The notes under the pieces are model-generated. The model was not told the origin of the DNA and ran no database searches. It saw only the letters and a program-made list of their open reading frames with translations. The position numbers and the translations under genes are program-made. A stretch of 64,000 bases of DNA from Micromonospora violae (GTDB lineage: Bacteria > Actinomycetota > Actinomycetes > Mycobacteriales > Micromonosporaceae), in the NCBI RefSeq assembly GCF_004217135.1, contig NZ_SHKK01000001.1, positions 3,968,001-4,032,000 of the forward strand, in the 5' to 3' direction. Every line of letters starts with the position of its first letter. Position 1 is the first letter of the stretch. This document shows, in pieces, positions 41,901-48,820 of the stretch.

Positions 41901-42318
41901 GCCGCAGGGTGGCCCCGGGTACCGCCGGGATGTCGTCCAGGGCGTGGAGCAGCGACAGGGCGTCGTCCGGGGCGTACACCAGGGTGGGGACCCGCCACCT
42001 GGCCAGGGTGAGCCGGCCGCGGGCCGCAGGTGCGACGGTGGTCCGGATCAGCTCGGGTGAGTCGGTCGGCGCGCCCGCCAGGGTCGGCAGGGTGAGCAGC
42101 GCCGTGTCAGGCCGGGTCGGCTCGGCGGCCTCGGCGAGGACGGCGGCCAGATCGCTGTGCCCGGCGGCGAAGGGGTGCGGGCGCTCCCGGGCCGGGCGGC
42201 CCGGACGCGGAGCGGGGATCGGCGCGGCGCTGTCCTCGGCCCAAACGGCGAGGCCGCCGGTCGAGCTGGCACCGGTCGGGCTGGCGCAGGGCAACCACAG
42301 CCCGTGGATGACCAGCAC
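38923..42318 (-). CDS. SNF2-family DEAD/DEAH helicase
   Basis: A 1131-residue SNF2/RapA-type ATPase. Residues about 1-580 are a family-specific N-terminal region with a Ser/Thr/Pro-rich insert. The ATPase core begins near 660: [32 protein letters not shown] (Walker A, GLGKT), [11 protein letters not shown] (DEAQ box), then the C-terminal lobe with [65 protein letters not shown]. It remodels nucleoprotein and may act in transcription or repair. The ORF is open to 42384, but GTG 42318 has GAGGGGGAG upstream and fits the family start. The insert is coded by a 24-nt tandem repeat. Confidence 0.92.
   Translation of the reverse strand: [1131 protein letters not shown]
41511..41606 (+). repeat. 24-nt tandem repeat in the helicase gene
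   Basis: Four copies of a 24-base unit (GCGGCCCGACGGCGCTCACG plus GTRG) lie end to end, with a partial copy upstream at 41495-41510. In frame it encodes eight residues, [8 protein letters not shown]-like, in the helicase N-terminal region. The copies are nearly identical, so the array is recent and likely varies among strains. Confidence 0.9.
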
Positions 42319-42521
42319 CTGCTCCCCCTCGTCGTCGCCCGCGACCAGGATAGGCGGCTCCCGCTGAGCGACCACGCGCCCCACCGACCGGCGCCACCGC
42401 TGCTACCCCACCGGACGCCCCGGTCGCCCCGGACGCCCCGGTGGCCCCGGCCGCCCCGGTGGCCCCGGCCGCCCCGGCCAACCCGGCGCGCCGGACGCTT
42501 CGGACGCCTCGGACGAGGGTT

Positions 42522-42598
42522 GATCCACTCGCGTTCCTTGAAGTCGCGGTATCCCAGGCCCAGTAACCGGCCGACTTCCTGAAACCCGAGTGGATCAT
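42522..42598. repeat. 77-nt inverted repeat between helicase and dinB genes
   Basis: TGATCCACTCG (42522-42532) and CGAGTGGATCA (42588-42598) are exact complements. Pairing continues inward imperfectly to about 26 positions with 4 mismatches, the inner stems ending in AAGTCG/CGACTT. Its length is close to the 75-nt elements at 23025 and 61706 but the sequence differs. Confidence 0.7.
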
Positions 42599-42761
42599 GA
42601 AGGACCAAAGGGAGAAAGGCCGCAAAACCGGGCACCACAAATGCATGATCGACGGCCGTGCCGTTGAGCGGGCGGGCGGTGGAGCGGGCGGTGGAGCGGG
42701 CGGGCGGTGGAGCGGGCGGTTGAGCGGTCACGTCCAGCGGCGGCTTCGGCCAGCAGGGCAG

Positions 42762-42860
42762 GGACGGCAGGGACGGCAGGGACGGCAGAGACGGCAGGGC
42801 CGGCAGGGCCGGCAGGGCCAGCAGAGACGGCAGAGACGGCAGAGACGGCAGAGACGGCAG
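42762..42860 (+). repeat. 9-nt minisatellite, 11 units
   Basis: Eleven consecutive nonamers of the form RGACGGCAG or GGCCGGCAG (42762-42860), ending directly before the dinB stop codon region. Three variants form blocks (GGACGGCAG, GGCCGGCAG, AGACGGCAG), which suggests repeated duplication in place. Confidence 0.9.
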
Positions 42861-42872
42861 CGACTCGGTGCC

Positions 42873-43391
42873 TCAGACCGCGCCGCACTCGCCGTCGGTC
42901 AGCTCGCGCAGGATGTCGGCGTGGCCCGCGTGCCGGGCCGTCTCCTCGATCATGTGCACCAGAATCCACCGCAGCGACACCTCGCCGAGCTGCGGGTGCG
43001 GCACCACGTGGTCGAGGTCGAGGCTCGCGGCGACCGCCCGGGATCGGGCGCAGGCCCGCTCGTACGCGTCGACGAGCCCGACGATGGTCTCCTGCTCGCC
43101 GAGTGTGAAGCTGGCGACCGCGTCCTCCTCCGAGGTCAGGTAGACGTCGCCGGGCTCGGGAGCCAACAGGGTCGGGAACCAGTTCCGTTCGACCATGGTC
43201 AGGTGCTTGATCAGCCCGGCGAGCGTGGTCGCCGAGGGCACCAGCCGGCGGCGGGCGTCGGCGTCGGAGAGGTCGCGCAGTTTGCGCAGCAACACGTTCC
43301 GGTGAAAGTCGAGGAATGAGGTCAGGACGGCGCGCTCGTCGCCGGTGCGGGCGAGCACCGGACCGAGCGTGGGATCGATCGTCTGCTCCAT
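42873..43391 (-). CDS. DinB-family (DUF664) protein
   Basis: A 172-residue DinB/YfiT-type four-helix protein. Conserved histidines of the metal site are seen: LAGLIKHLTMVERNWFP, and SLRWILVHMIEETARHAGHADILRELTDG near the end. Members are thiol S-transferases, in actinobacteria often using mycothiol or bacillithiol-like cofactors. ATG 43391. The 3' end abuts the 9-nt minisatellite, so the array could change the downstream region. Confidence 0.9.
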   Translation of the reverse strand: MEQTIDPTLGPVLARTGDERAVLTSFLDFHRNVLLRKLRDLSDADARRRLVPSATTLAGLIKHLTMVERNWFPTLLAPEPGDVYLTSEEDAVASFTLGEQETIVGLVDAYERACARSRAVAASLDLDHVVPHPQLGEVSLRWILVHMIEETARHAGHADILRELTDGECGAV

Positions 43392-43473
43392 CCACCGACC
43401 CTAGCCACGGGAGGGGTCCCCCGCTGCCCCGCTATCCGCTGCGGGCAGGCGCTACGACGGGCAGGATGGGCGC

Positions 43474-43680
43474 ATGGCTTCATCCGTGCAGATCCCTCTC
43501 GTCGGCGGCACGGCGGACGGGCAGACCATCACCGTCGAACTGGACAGCAACGGTCGTCCGCCGCTGACCCACCATCACCTCGGCTCCGGTGGGCTGGCCG
43601 ACGCGCAGATCTACGAGTTGGAGAACTTCCGCGAGGACGCCCGCGAGTGGCGTTACCGGTGGACCGGGCCGGCGGTGTGA
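43474..43680 (+). CDS. Small hypothetical protein
   Basis: A 68-residue protein (MASSVQIPLVGGTADGQTIT, HLGSGGLADAQIYELENFRED, REWRYRWTGPAV). It has the look of the short beta-rich proteins annotated as hypothetical in many actinobacteria, with the G-G-TADG-Q start and the Y-rich end. No function is known. It is divergent from dinB and convergent with the pyruvyl transferase gene, which ends nine bases later. Confidence 0.65.
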   Translation: MASSVQIPLVGGTADGQTITVELDSNGRPPLTHHHLGSGGLADAQIYELENFREDAREWRYRWTGPAV

Positions 43681-43688
43681 CCGCCCGC

Positions 43689-44831
43689 TCAGACGCGGGT
43701 GAGGTGCTGGCTGCGCAGGCTCTCCAACACACCCCGGGTGACCTCCGAGGTGCCCCGCGCCTGATCGCACGCCTCCGCCACCCGTCGCGCGGTGGCCTCG
43801 GCACGCTGGTCCCGCTCGTCCCAGAGTCGGTCGACCTCGGCCAGCAGCGGCCCCTCGACCTCCCGCTCCACGCCGCGTAGCGCCGGCACCCCGAGCCGTT
43901 GGGCCAGGTCGAAGACCTTGCCGGCGTACGGCAGGGGCAGGAACGGCGTACCGACCATCGCCGCGAAGATCAGGAAGTGCAGGCGCATGCCGACGACCAG
44001 GTCGAAGTGGCGCATCAGCCCCAGCACCTGCTGCGGAGAGTAGGTGCCGTGCAGGATTCGACCGCGCTCGGCGGCGACCATGTGCGACAGCACCCCGTGG
44101 GCGTGCCGGATGTCGTCGCGCTCCATCGGCACGAACAGCACGTACGCGTCGATCCGGTGCACCAGGAAGTCACCGATCTGGGCCAGCAGCCGGTGGTACC
44201 CATCCACGTCGAGGCGTTCGGCGGCCCGGCCCGGCTCCCGCACGCTGATCCCGACCAGCCGCTTGCCGACCGGCACCCCCTCCTCGGCCAGCAGGTGGGC
44301 CGGGAACTCCTCCGGTTCCAGGAGGAACGCCGGGTCCGCGGTGACGGTGATCGGGTTGAGCAGGCCTGCTTCCTCCAACACCATCCGCGACTCCTGGTCC
44401 CGGACGGTCACCTGGGTGGCGCTGGAGAGCGTCTCCCGGACCATGCCGGTGTCCACCCCGTCGCTGAGTGGCCCGACCCCCACCGCGTACGTGATCAGCG
44501 GCAGGCCTCGCTCCTGGGCGACCCGGACCACCCGCAGGTAACGGCGGGCCTCCCGGTCGTACAGGATGCCGCCTCCACCCAGGATGAGCAGGTCGAGCTG
44601 GGCCAGGACCAGGGCCGAGTCGGTACGGCTCACGCCCTCCCACGGCACCGCTTCGACGTCCGGATGCGCTGCCCGGGTGTGCTCCGGGTTCCGGGAGAAG
44701 ACGATGATCCGGGCGTTTGGTTCCTGCGTCCGCAGATCGGTGAGCAGGCCGGTGAGGATCGCCTCGTCGCCGAGGTTTCGCCCACCGTACGAGCCGAGCA
44801 CACCGATGGTCAGTCCGGCGCCGTGCGTCAT
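43689..44831 (-). CDS. Polysaccharide pyruvyl transferase family protein (CsaB-like)
   Basis: A 380-residue member of the polysaccharide pyruvyl transferase family. Seen: IGVLGSYGGRNLGDEAILTGLLTDLR at the start (the GxxGGxNxGDEAI motif), LDLLILGGGGILYD, VGVGPLSDGVD and VGMRLHFLIFAAMVGTPFLPLPYAGKVFDLAQRLG (the RLH motif near the end). It adds a pyruvate ketal from PEP to a sugar of an envelope polysaccharide. ATG 44831 with GGGGAGGAG upstream; the ORF continues open upstream only as a shadow. It heads a cluster with a GNAT gene (same strand) next to a glycosyltransferase. Confidence 0.9.
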   Translation of the reverse strand: MTHGAGLTIGVLGSYGGRNLGDEAILTGLLTDLRTQEPNARIIVFSRNPEHTRAAHPDVEAVPWEGVSRTDSALVLAQLDLLILGGGGILYDREARRYLRVVRVAQERGLPLITYAVGVGPLSDGVDTGMVRETLSSATQVTVRDQESRMVLEEAGLLNPITVTADPAFLLEPEEFPAHLLAEEGVPVGKRLVGISVREPGRAAERLDVDGYHRLLAQIGDFLVHRIDAYVLFVPMERDDIRHAHGVLSHMVAAERGRILHGTYSPQQVLGLMRHFDLVVGMRLHFLIFAAMVGTPFLPLPYAGKVFDLAQRLGVPALRGVEREVEGPLLAEVDRLWDERDQRAEATARRVAEACDQARGTSEVTRGVLESLRSQHLTRV

Positions 44832-44923
44832 CCGTCGCTCCTCCCCAGGTGCGGTCCGCGCCGGTTTCCCGCTGGGCGGGTGAACAGTCCTGCCGAGGGG
44901 ACCGTCCCTGGGGCATTGCCAGC

Positions 44924-45403
44924 TCAGCCCGCCGGGCTGATTCGCTTCGCCATCTGCTGCGAGGTGACCTCGAAGCCCAGACTGCGGTAGAGGCCGATCG
45001 CCACGGTGTTCGTCCCGAAGACGTTCAGACCCAGTTCGGGCACACCGAGCTGGGCGAGTTCGGCCTCGATGAGCTGAATCATCCGGCGGGCGTGTCCCCG
45101 TCCCCGGTGCTCCTCGTGCACCTCGATGTTGTGGATCCACGCCTGGCGCGCGGCACCGGCCGCCGGCAGGGTCACCCAGATCCAGCCGACCTCGGTGTCA
45201 CCGACCCGGGCAACTCGCAGCAGCGCCCCCTCGGTGGCCGCGCCGGCCGGCAGTGACTCCCGGATCTGGCTGGCCGACCGTTCGCGGGCCGCCTCCGGGG
45301 TCAATCCCCGGTGGGCCACCAGATCCTCGGCGTACCCCTGCTCCAGTGGCCCCTGCAAGCGGGCCAACTCCGCTGCCGTCATCGGTGTCAGCGTCAACTC
45401 CAC
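44924..45403 (-). CDS. GNAT-family N-acetyltransferase
   Basis: A 159-residue GNAT enzyme. The acetyl-CoA loop is EHRGRGHARRMIQLIEAELAQLG (RGxGxAxxM), with IHNIEVHE before it and LGLNVFGTNTVAIGLYRSLGFEVTSQQM after it, the standard C-terminal part. The start is GTG 45403, because GGGGAGG lies just upstream; an open frame further up to 45460 overlaps the divergent gene's leader. It may acetylate a sugar amine or protein N-terminus; the substrate is unknown. Confidence 0.9.
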   Translation of the reverse strand: MELTLTPMTAAELARLQGPLEQGYAEDLVAHRGLTPEAARERSASQIRESLPAGAATEGALLRVARVGDTEVGWIWVTLPAAGAARQAWIHNIEVHEEHRGRGHARRMIQLIEAELAQLGVPELGLNVFGTNTVAIGLYRSLGFEVTSQQMAKRISPAG

Positions 45404-45525
45404 CGTGTCCTCCCCTTCCCTCGCGGCCAGCGGGTAGTGGAACAGAACCGGTCCGGACACGCCAACGTTTTCCCCAGCGGGCGCACGGGACGCCCGGGGG
45501 TGCGCGGCTTAGCGACGATGGCACC

Positions 45526-46746
45526 GTGCGGATCGCCCATGTCAGCGACAGCCACCTCACCAACCCGGAGGGGGTGGCCACCTCGGTCGGCACCACAGTG
45601 GCGCTCCTGCGCGCCGCCGGGCACCGGGTCGTGCTGTACCGCCCCGGCCCACTGTCCCGGGTTCGCCGCCGACCCGGCGAGGTGCCCTCGCTGTCGGTAC
45701 CGACCCGGCCGTACCGGCTGGCGCTGCCCCGACCGCCGGGTGCACCGGTCGACGTGGTGCACGTGCACACCACCGGCCCGCTCGGCGTCGCCGGCCTACG
45801 CTGGGCCGCCGCCCGGGGCGTACCGACCGTGCTGACCTGGCACACCGACCTCGTCGCGTACGCGGCGTACTACCCGGAGATCCCCATCGGGGCCGCGTAC
45901 GCCGGCCTGCGGCTGGGCCTGCGGTGGCGGGTGCGGGACCTGTGGGCGCTCGCCCGCCCCGGACCAGGTCGACAGGCCCGACTGGCGGCCCTCGGGCGAA
46001 CCCTGCTGGCCCACACCACTGTCCTGATCGCCCCGTCGCCGAAGACCGCGACGATGATGGCGACGATGGCCGGGCGTACCCCGATCGTGGTCCTGCCGAC
46101 CCCGGCCGCCGCGCCGCACGCGGACGCCGACGACCGGCGGCGGGTACGGGCCCGGCTGGGCATTCCGGCGGACGCGCCGGTGCTGCTCGCGGTGGGCCGG
46201 GCCACGCCGGAGAAGAACCCGGAGCTGCTGTTGGCCGCGTTCGCCCAGGTCCGCCGCGTGTTGCCGACCGCCCAGCTGGTGCTGCTCGGGGCCCGACGGC
46301 ACCGGCTCGCGGTCCGCCGGATGGCCCACCGGTACGGCGTCGGCGGCGGGCTGCACCTGCTCCGTCCGGCGCCTCGCCACCGGGTCGGCGCCTACTACCG
46401 GGCGGCGGACGTGCTCGCGTTCACCTCCACCACCGACACGCAGGGCCTGGTGCTCGCCGAAGCCGAGGCGTACCAACTGCCGGTGGCCATGGTGGACACT
46501 CTGCTCGCCGAACGGCCCGGCACCGGCACTCCCCGGCCGGTCGCCGAGCCCACCGGAGCGGCGTTCGCGGCGCTGCTCACCCGGCTGCTGACCGAGCCGG
46601 AGCTACGCGCGGCAGTGATCCGGGACGGGCTCGCGGCGGCGGCGGACTGGTCCGCCGAGCGTTACCTGACCGAACTGGCCACGCTGTACGCGTCGCTGCC
46701 GCCCGTCAGCCCAGCGTCGGAGACCGGGCGCGGGTGGCCGTCGTGA
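45526..46746 (+). CDS. GT4-type glycosyltransferase
   Basis: A 406-residue GT-B glycosyltransferase. N-terminal half: VRIAHVSDSHLTNPEGVATSVGTTVALLRAAGHRVVLYRPG, DVVHVHTTGPLGVAGL and TVLTWHTDLVAYAAYYP. C-terminal half: LLAVGRATPEKNPELLLAAFAQVRRVLPTAQLVLLGA, YYRAADVLAFTSTTDTQGLVLAEAEAYQLPVAM (the GLVLAEA motif). It transfers a sugar from a nucleotide donor to an acceptor lipid or glycan. GTG 45526; no strong ribosome binding site is seen, so the start is moderately sure. Its stop overlaps the next start by four bases. Confidence 0.9.
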   Translation: MRIAHVSDSHLTNPEGVATSVGTTVALLRAAGHRVVLYRPGPLSRVRRRPGEVPSLSVPTRPYRLALPRPPGAPVDVVHVHTTGPLGVAGLRWAAARGVPTVLTWHTDLVAYAAYYPEIPIGAAYAGLRLGLRWRVRDLWALARPGPGRQARLAALGRTLLAHTTVLIAPSPKTATMMATMAGRTPIVVLPTPAAAPHADADDRRRVRARLGIPADAPVLLAVGRATPEKNPELLLAAFAQVRRVLPTAQLVLLGARRHRLAVRRMAHRYGVGGGLHLLRPAPRHRVGAYYRAADVLAFTSTTDTQGLVLAEAEAYQLPVAMVDTLLAERPGTGTPRPVAEPTGAAFAALLTRLLTEPELRAAVIRDGLAAAADWSAERYLTELATLYASLPPVSPASETGRGWPS

Positions 46747-47390
46747 CATCCATCGACGCGGCGAAGGTGGCGCTGGTCGACCGGGCCCTGCGGGTGAGCA
46801 CGGCGGTGGTGGTCGCCGTCGGGCTGGCCCTCGCCGGGGTCGCCGCCCGCGACGAGCCCGTCGAGCTGCTGTTCTACTTCACCGTGCAGGTCAACATTGC
46901 CTACCTGGTGGTGTTGCTGGCCGGCTGCGGCGACCGGTTGCGCACCGCGCTCACCGTCTACCTCGTCGGCACCGCCCTGGTCTTCGTCCTCGTGCTGGCC
47001 AACCCGTGGAGCGGCTACGCCATGGTGGCGAACCCCGACGCTCGCGGGACGATCTCCGACGCCGGCAATCTGCTGCTGCACGCCGTGGCACCGCCGCTGG
47101 CCGCCGCCCAGTGGCTTCACCGCCGACCTCGGGTCGCGCTCCGTCCGGCGTACGCGGTCAGCCTGCTCGGTTACCCGCTGCTGTGGCTGACGGTGATCCT
47201 GCTCCGGGGCGCCTTCGGCGAGGCCGAGGACCGCTACCTCTACCCGTTCCTCGACGTACCCCGACTCGGCTACCCCACCGTCGCCCTCAACGCCCTGCTC
47301 TTCGGGCTCACGCTGGTCCTGATCGCACTGACCGCCGTCCGCCTGACCCGGCGGCGGTGTGATGGGTTGTCCGGCGGCCCCGCAGGCTGA
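46743..47390 (+). CDS. Pr6Pr-family membrane protein
   Basis: A 215-residue protein with five to six membrane helices (VSTAVVVAVGLALAGVAA, LLFYFTVQVNIAYLVVLLAG, ALTVYLVGTALVFVLVLAN, NLLLHAVAPPLAAAQWL, AVSLLGYPLLWLTVILL and ALLFGLTLVLIALTAV). The pattern FYFTVQVNIAYLVV and the HAVAPPLAAAQWL helix match the Pr6Pr/FAR-17a-like family. Function unknown. GTG 46743 overlaps the glycosyltransferase stop by four bases (GTGA), so the two are translationally coupled. Confidence 0.85.
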   Translation: MTSIDAAKVALVDRALRVSTAVVVAVGLALAGVAARDEPVELLFYFTVQVNIAYLVVLLAGCGDRLRTALTVYLVGTALVFVLVLANPWSGYAMVANPDARGTISDAGNLLLHAVAPPLAAAQWLHRRPRVALRPAYAVSLLGYPLLWLTVILLRGAFGEAEDRYLYPFLDVPRLGYPTVALNALLFGLTLVLIALTAVRLTRRRCDGLSGGPAG

Positions 47391-47391
47391 C

Positions 47392-47455
47392 GTCTGGCGG
47401 ATCGCGGGTATCGGACCTGGAGGTCCGAACGAGGGGTCCGATGGCCGCCAGACGG
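47392..47455. promoter_or_regulatory. Nested palindromes before the SDR gene
   Basis: An outer inverted repeat CGTCTGGCGG (47392-47401) / CCGCCAGACG (47446-47455) encloses an inner one TCGGACCT-gg-AGGTCCGA (47412-47429), followed by a third GGTCCGA half. This lies directly after the Pr6Pr stop codon and about 30 bases before the SDR start. It could be a terminator plus operator, or an attenuator for the SDR gene. Confidence 0.6.
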
Positions 47456-47484
47456 CACGGCCCGCCGACCAGATGATCGTTGGC

Positions 47485-48228
47485 ATGACGACGACACTCA
47501 ACAACAAGGTGGCCCTGGTGACCGGCGGTTCCCGGGGCATCGGAGCCGCCATCGCCCTGCGCCTGGCTCAGGACGGGGCCGACGTGGCGCTGACCTACCG
47601 ACAGGACACCGAGCAGGCCGCGACCGTGGTGAAGCGGATCGAGGCGCTGGGCCGACGGGCGCTGGCGATTCAGGCCGACGGCGCCGACCCGACCGCCGTC
47701 ACGGGCGCGGTCGACCGGGCAGCCGCCGAACTGGGCCGGCTGGACATCCTGGTGAACAACGCCGCCGTGTTCCTGGTCGGCGCGGTGGACGAGCTCGGAA
47801 TGACGGAGGTGGAGCAGACCGTCGCGGTCAACATCCGGGCACCGTACGTCGCCGCGCGGGCGGCGCTGCGGCACCTGGGCGAGGGCGGACGGATCATCAG
47901 CATCGGCAGCAACGTCGGTGAACGGGCGGTCTTTCCCGGGCTGACGCTCTACGCGATGAGCAAGACCGCTCTGGTCGGACTGACTCGGGGCCTGGCCCGG
48001 GAACTGGGCTCCCGAAACATCACCGTCAACCTGATCAACCCGGGGCCCACGGACACCGACGCCAACCCGGCGGACGGGCCGAACGCGGCGGCCATCGCCG
48101 GGTTCACCGCCCTCGGCCGTTACGCTCGCCCCGCCGACATCGCGGCCACCGTCGCGCACCTGGCCAGCCCCGAGGCCGGTTACGTGACCGGTGCGGTGGT
48201 CAACGTGGACGGCGGCTTCACCAGCTGA
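47485..48228 (+). CDS. SDR-family oxidoreductase
   Basis: A 247-residue classical SDR of the 3-oxoacyl-ACP-reductase-like type. Motifs: VALVTGGSRGIGAAIALRL, ILVNNAAVFLVGA (NNA with A for G), ISIGS, LYAMSKTALVGLTRGLARELG (YxxxK) and VNLINPGPTDTDANP, ending TGAVVNVDGGFTS. The end VDGGF is characteristic. The substrate is unknown. The ORF runs open to 47359 but ATG 47485 is the expected start. Follows nested palindromes and precedes a terminator. Confidence 0.92.
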   Translation: MTTTLNNKVALVTGGSRGIGAAIALRLAQDGADVALTYRQDTEQAATVVKRIEALGRRALAIQADGADPTAVTGAVDRAAAELGRLDILVNNAAVFLVGAVDELGMTEVEQTVAVNIRAPYVAARAALRHLGEGGRIISIGSNVGERAVFPGLTLYAMSKTALVGLTRGLARELGSRNITVNLINPGPTDTDANPADGPNAAAIAGFTALGRYARPADIAATVAHLASPEAGYVTGAVVNVDGGFTS

Positions 48229-48235
48229 GAACCGC

Positions 48236-48264
48236 GGGCGCGCCGGTCATTCTCCGGCGCGCCC
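48236..48264 (+). terminator. GC-rich hairpin terminator
   Basis: GGGCGCGCCGG (48236-48246) and CCGGCGCGCCC (48254-48264) form a perfect 11-bp stem with a 7-base loop (TCATTCT), seven bases after the SDR stop codon. It separates the SDR gene from the sigma factor operon. Confidence 0.8.
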
Positions 48265-48316
48265 GTCCTCAACCGTTTACCGCGCCGGAGGCGTCTTCCT
48301 CACTGAGGAGGTGGGC

Positions 48317-48820
48317 ATGACCGAGACGTTCCACGAGTTCGTGGTGCACCGTTCGCCTGCCCTGTCCCGGAGCGCGTACCTCCTCACCGGCGATCACCAA
48401 CTCGCCGAGGACCTGGTCCAGACCGCCCTGGCACGCACGTACCGCCACTGGAGACGCATCCGCGACGGCGACCCCGAGGCCTACGTCCGTCGCGTCATGT
48501 ACCACCAGCAGGTCTCCTGGTGGCGACGCCGCCGCCTGGCCGAACGACTCGAGGCCGAACCCACCGAACGTGCTGGCGGCGACCACACCGACAGCACCGC
48601 GTTGCGACTGAGCCTCACCGCCGCGCTGCGCCACCTCACCCCCCGCCAACGGGCCGTCATCGTGCTGCGCTACTACGAAGATCACACCAAGTCGCAGGTC
48701 GCCGACCTGCTCGGCTGCTCTGTCGGCACCGTCAAGCGCCACGCTCACGACGCCCTGCGTCGACTCCGAGCCGTCGCCCCCGACCTGATCGACACCGCCG
48801 CGGAGAGGAGCACCCGATGA
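48317..48820 (+). CDS. SigE-type ECF RNA polymerase sigma factor
   Basis: A 167-residue ECF sigma factor of the SigE family. Region 2: FVVHRSPALSRSAYLLTGDHQLAEDLVQTALARTYRHWRRI (about 8-48). Region 4: LRHLTPRQRAVIVLRYYEDHTKSQVADLLGCSVGTVKRHAHDALRRLR (about 105-152). ATG 48317 has GAGGAGGTG upstream. The stop overlaps the next gene by four bases (ATGA), and that gene encodes the likely membrane anti-sigma or sensor partner. Confidence 0.92.
   Translation: MTETFHEFVVHRSPALSRSAYLLTGDHQLAEDLVQTALARTYRHWRRIRDGDPEAYVRRVMYHQQVSWWRRRRLAERLEAEPTERAGGDHTDSTALRLSLTAALRHLTPRQRAVIVLRYYEDHTKSQVADLLGCSVGTVKRHAHDALRRLRAVAPDLIDTAAERSTR

Larger units (their letters stand above)
42319..42872. other. Repeat-rich 554-base gap without a supported gene
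   Basis: Between the helicase and DinB genes no gene is supported. The stretch holds CCCCGG-type 9-mer repeats (about 42415-42480), the 77-nt inverted repeat at 42522-42598, GGGCGGTGGAGC-type repeats (about 42670-42720), and the 9-nt array at 42762-42860. This is the most repetitive intergenic region of the window. Confidence 0.7.

Noticed and set aside
42762..42860. Possible CRISPR array
   Set aside because: Units are 9 nt without spacers; a tandem minisatellite, and no cas gene is present.
43689..46746. Biosynthetic gene cluster for a secondary metabolite
   Set aside because: Pyruvyl transferase, GNAT and one glycosyltransferase fit envelope glycan work; no core synthase is present.
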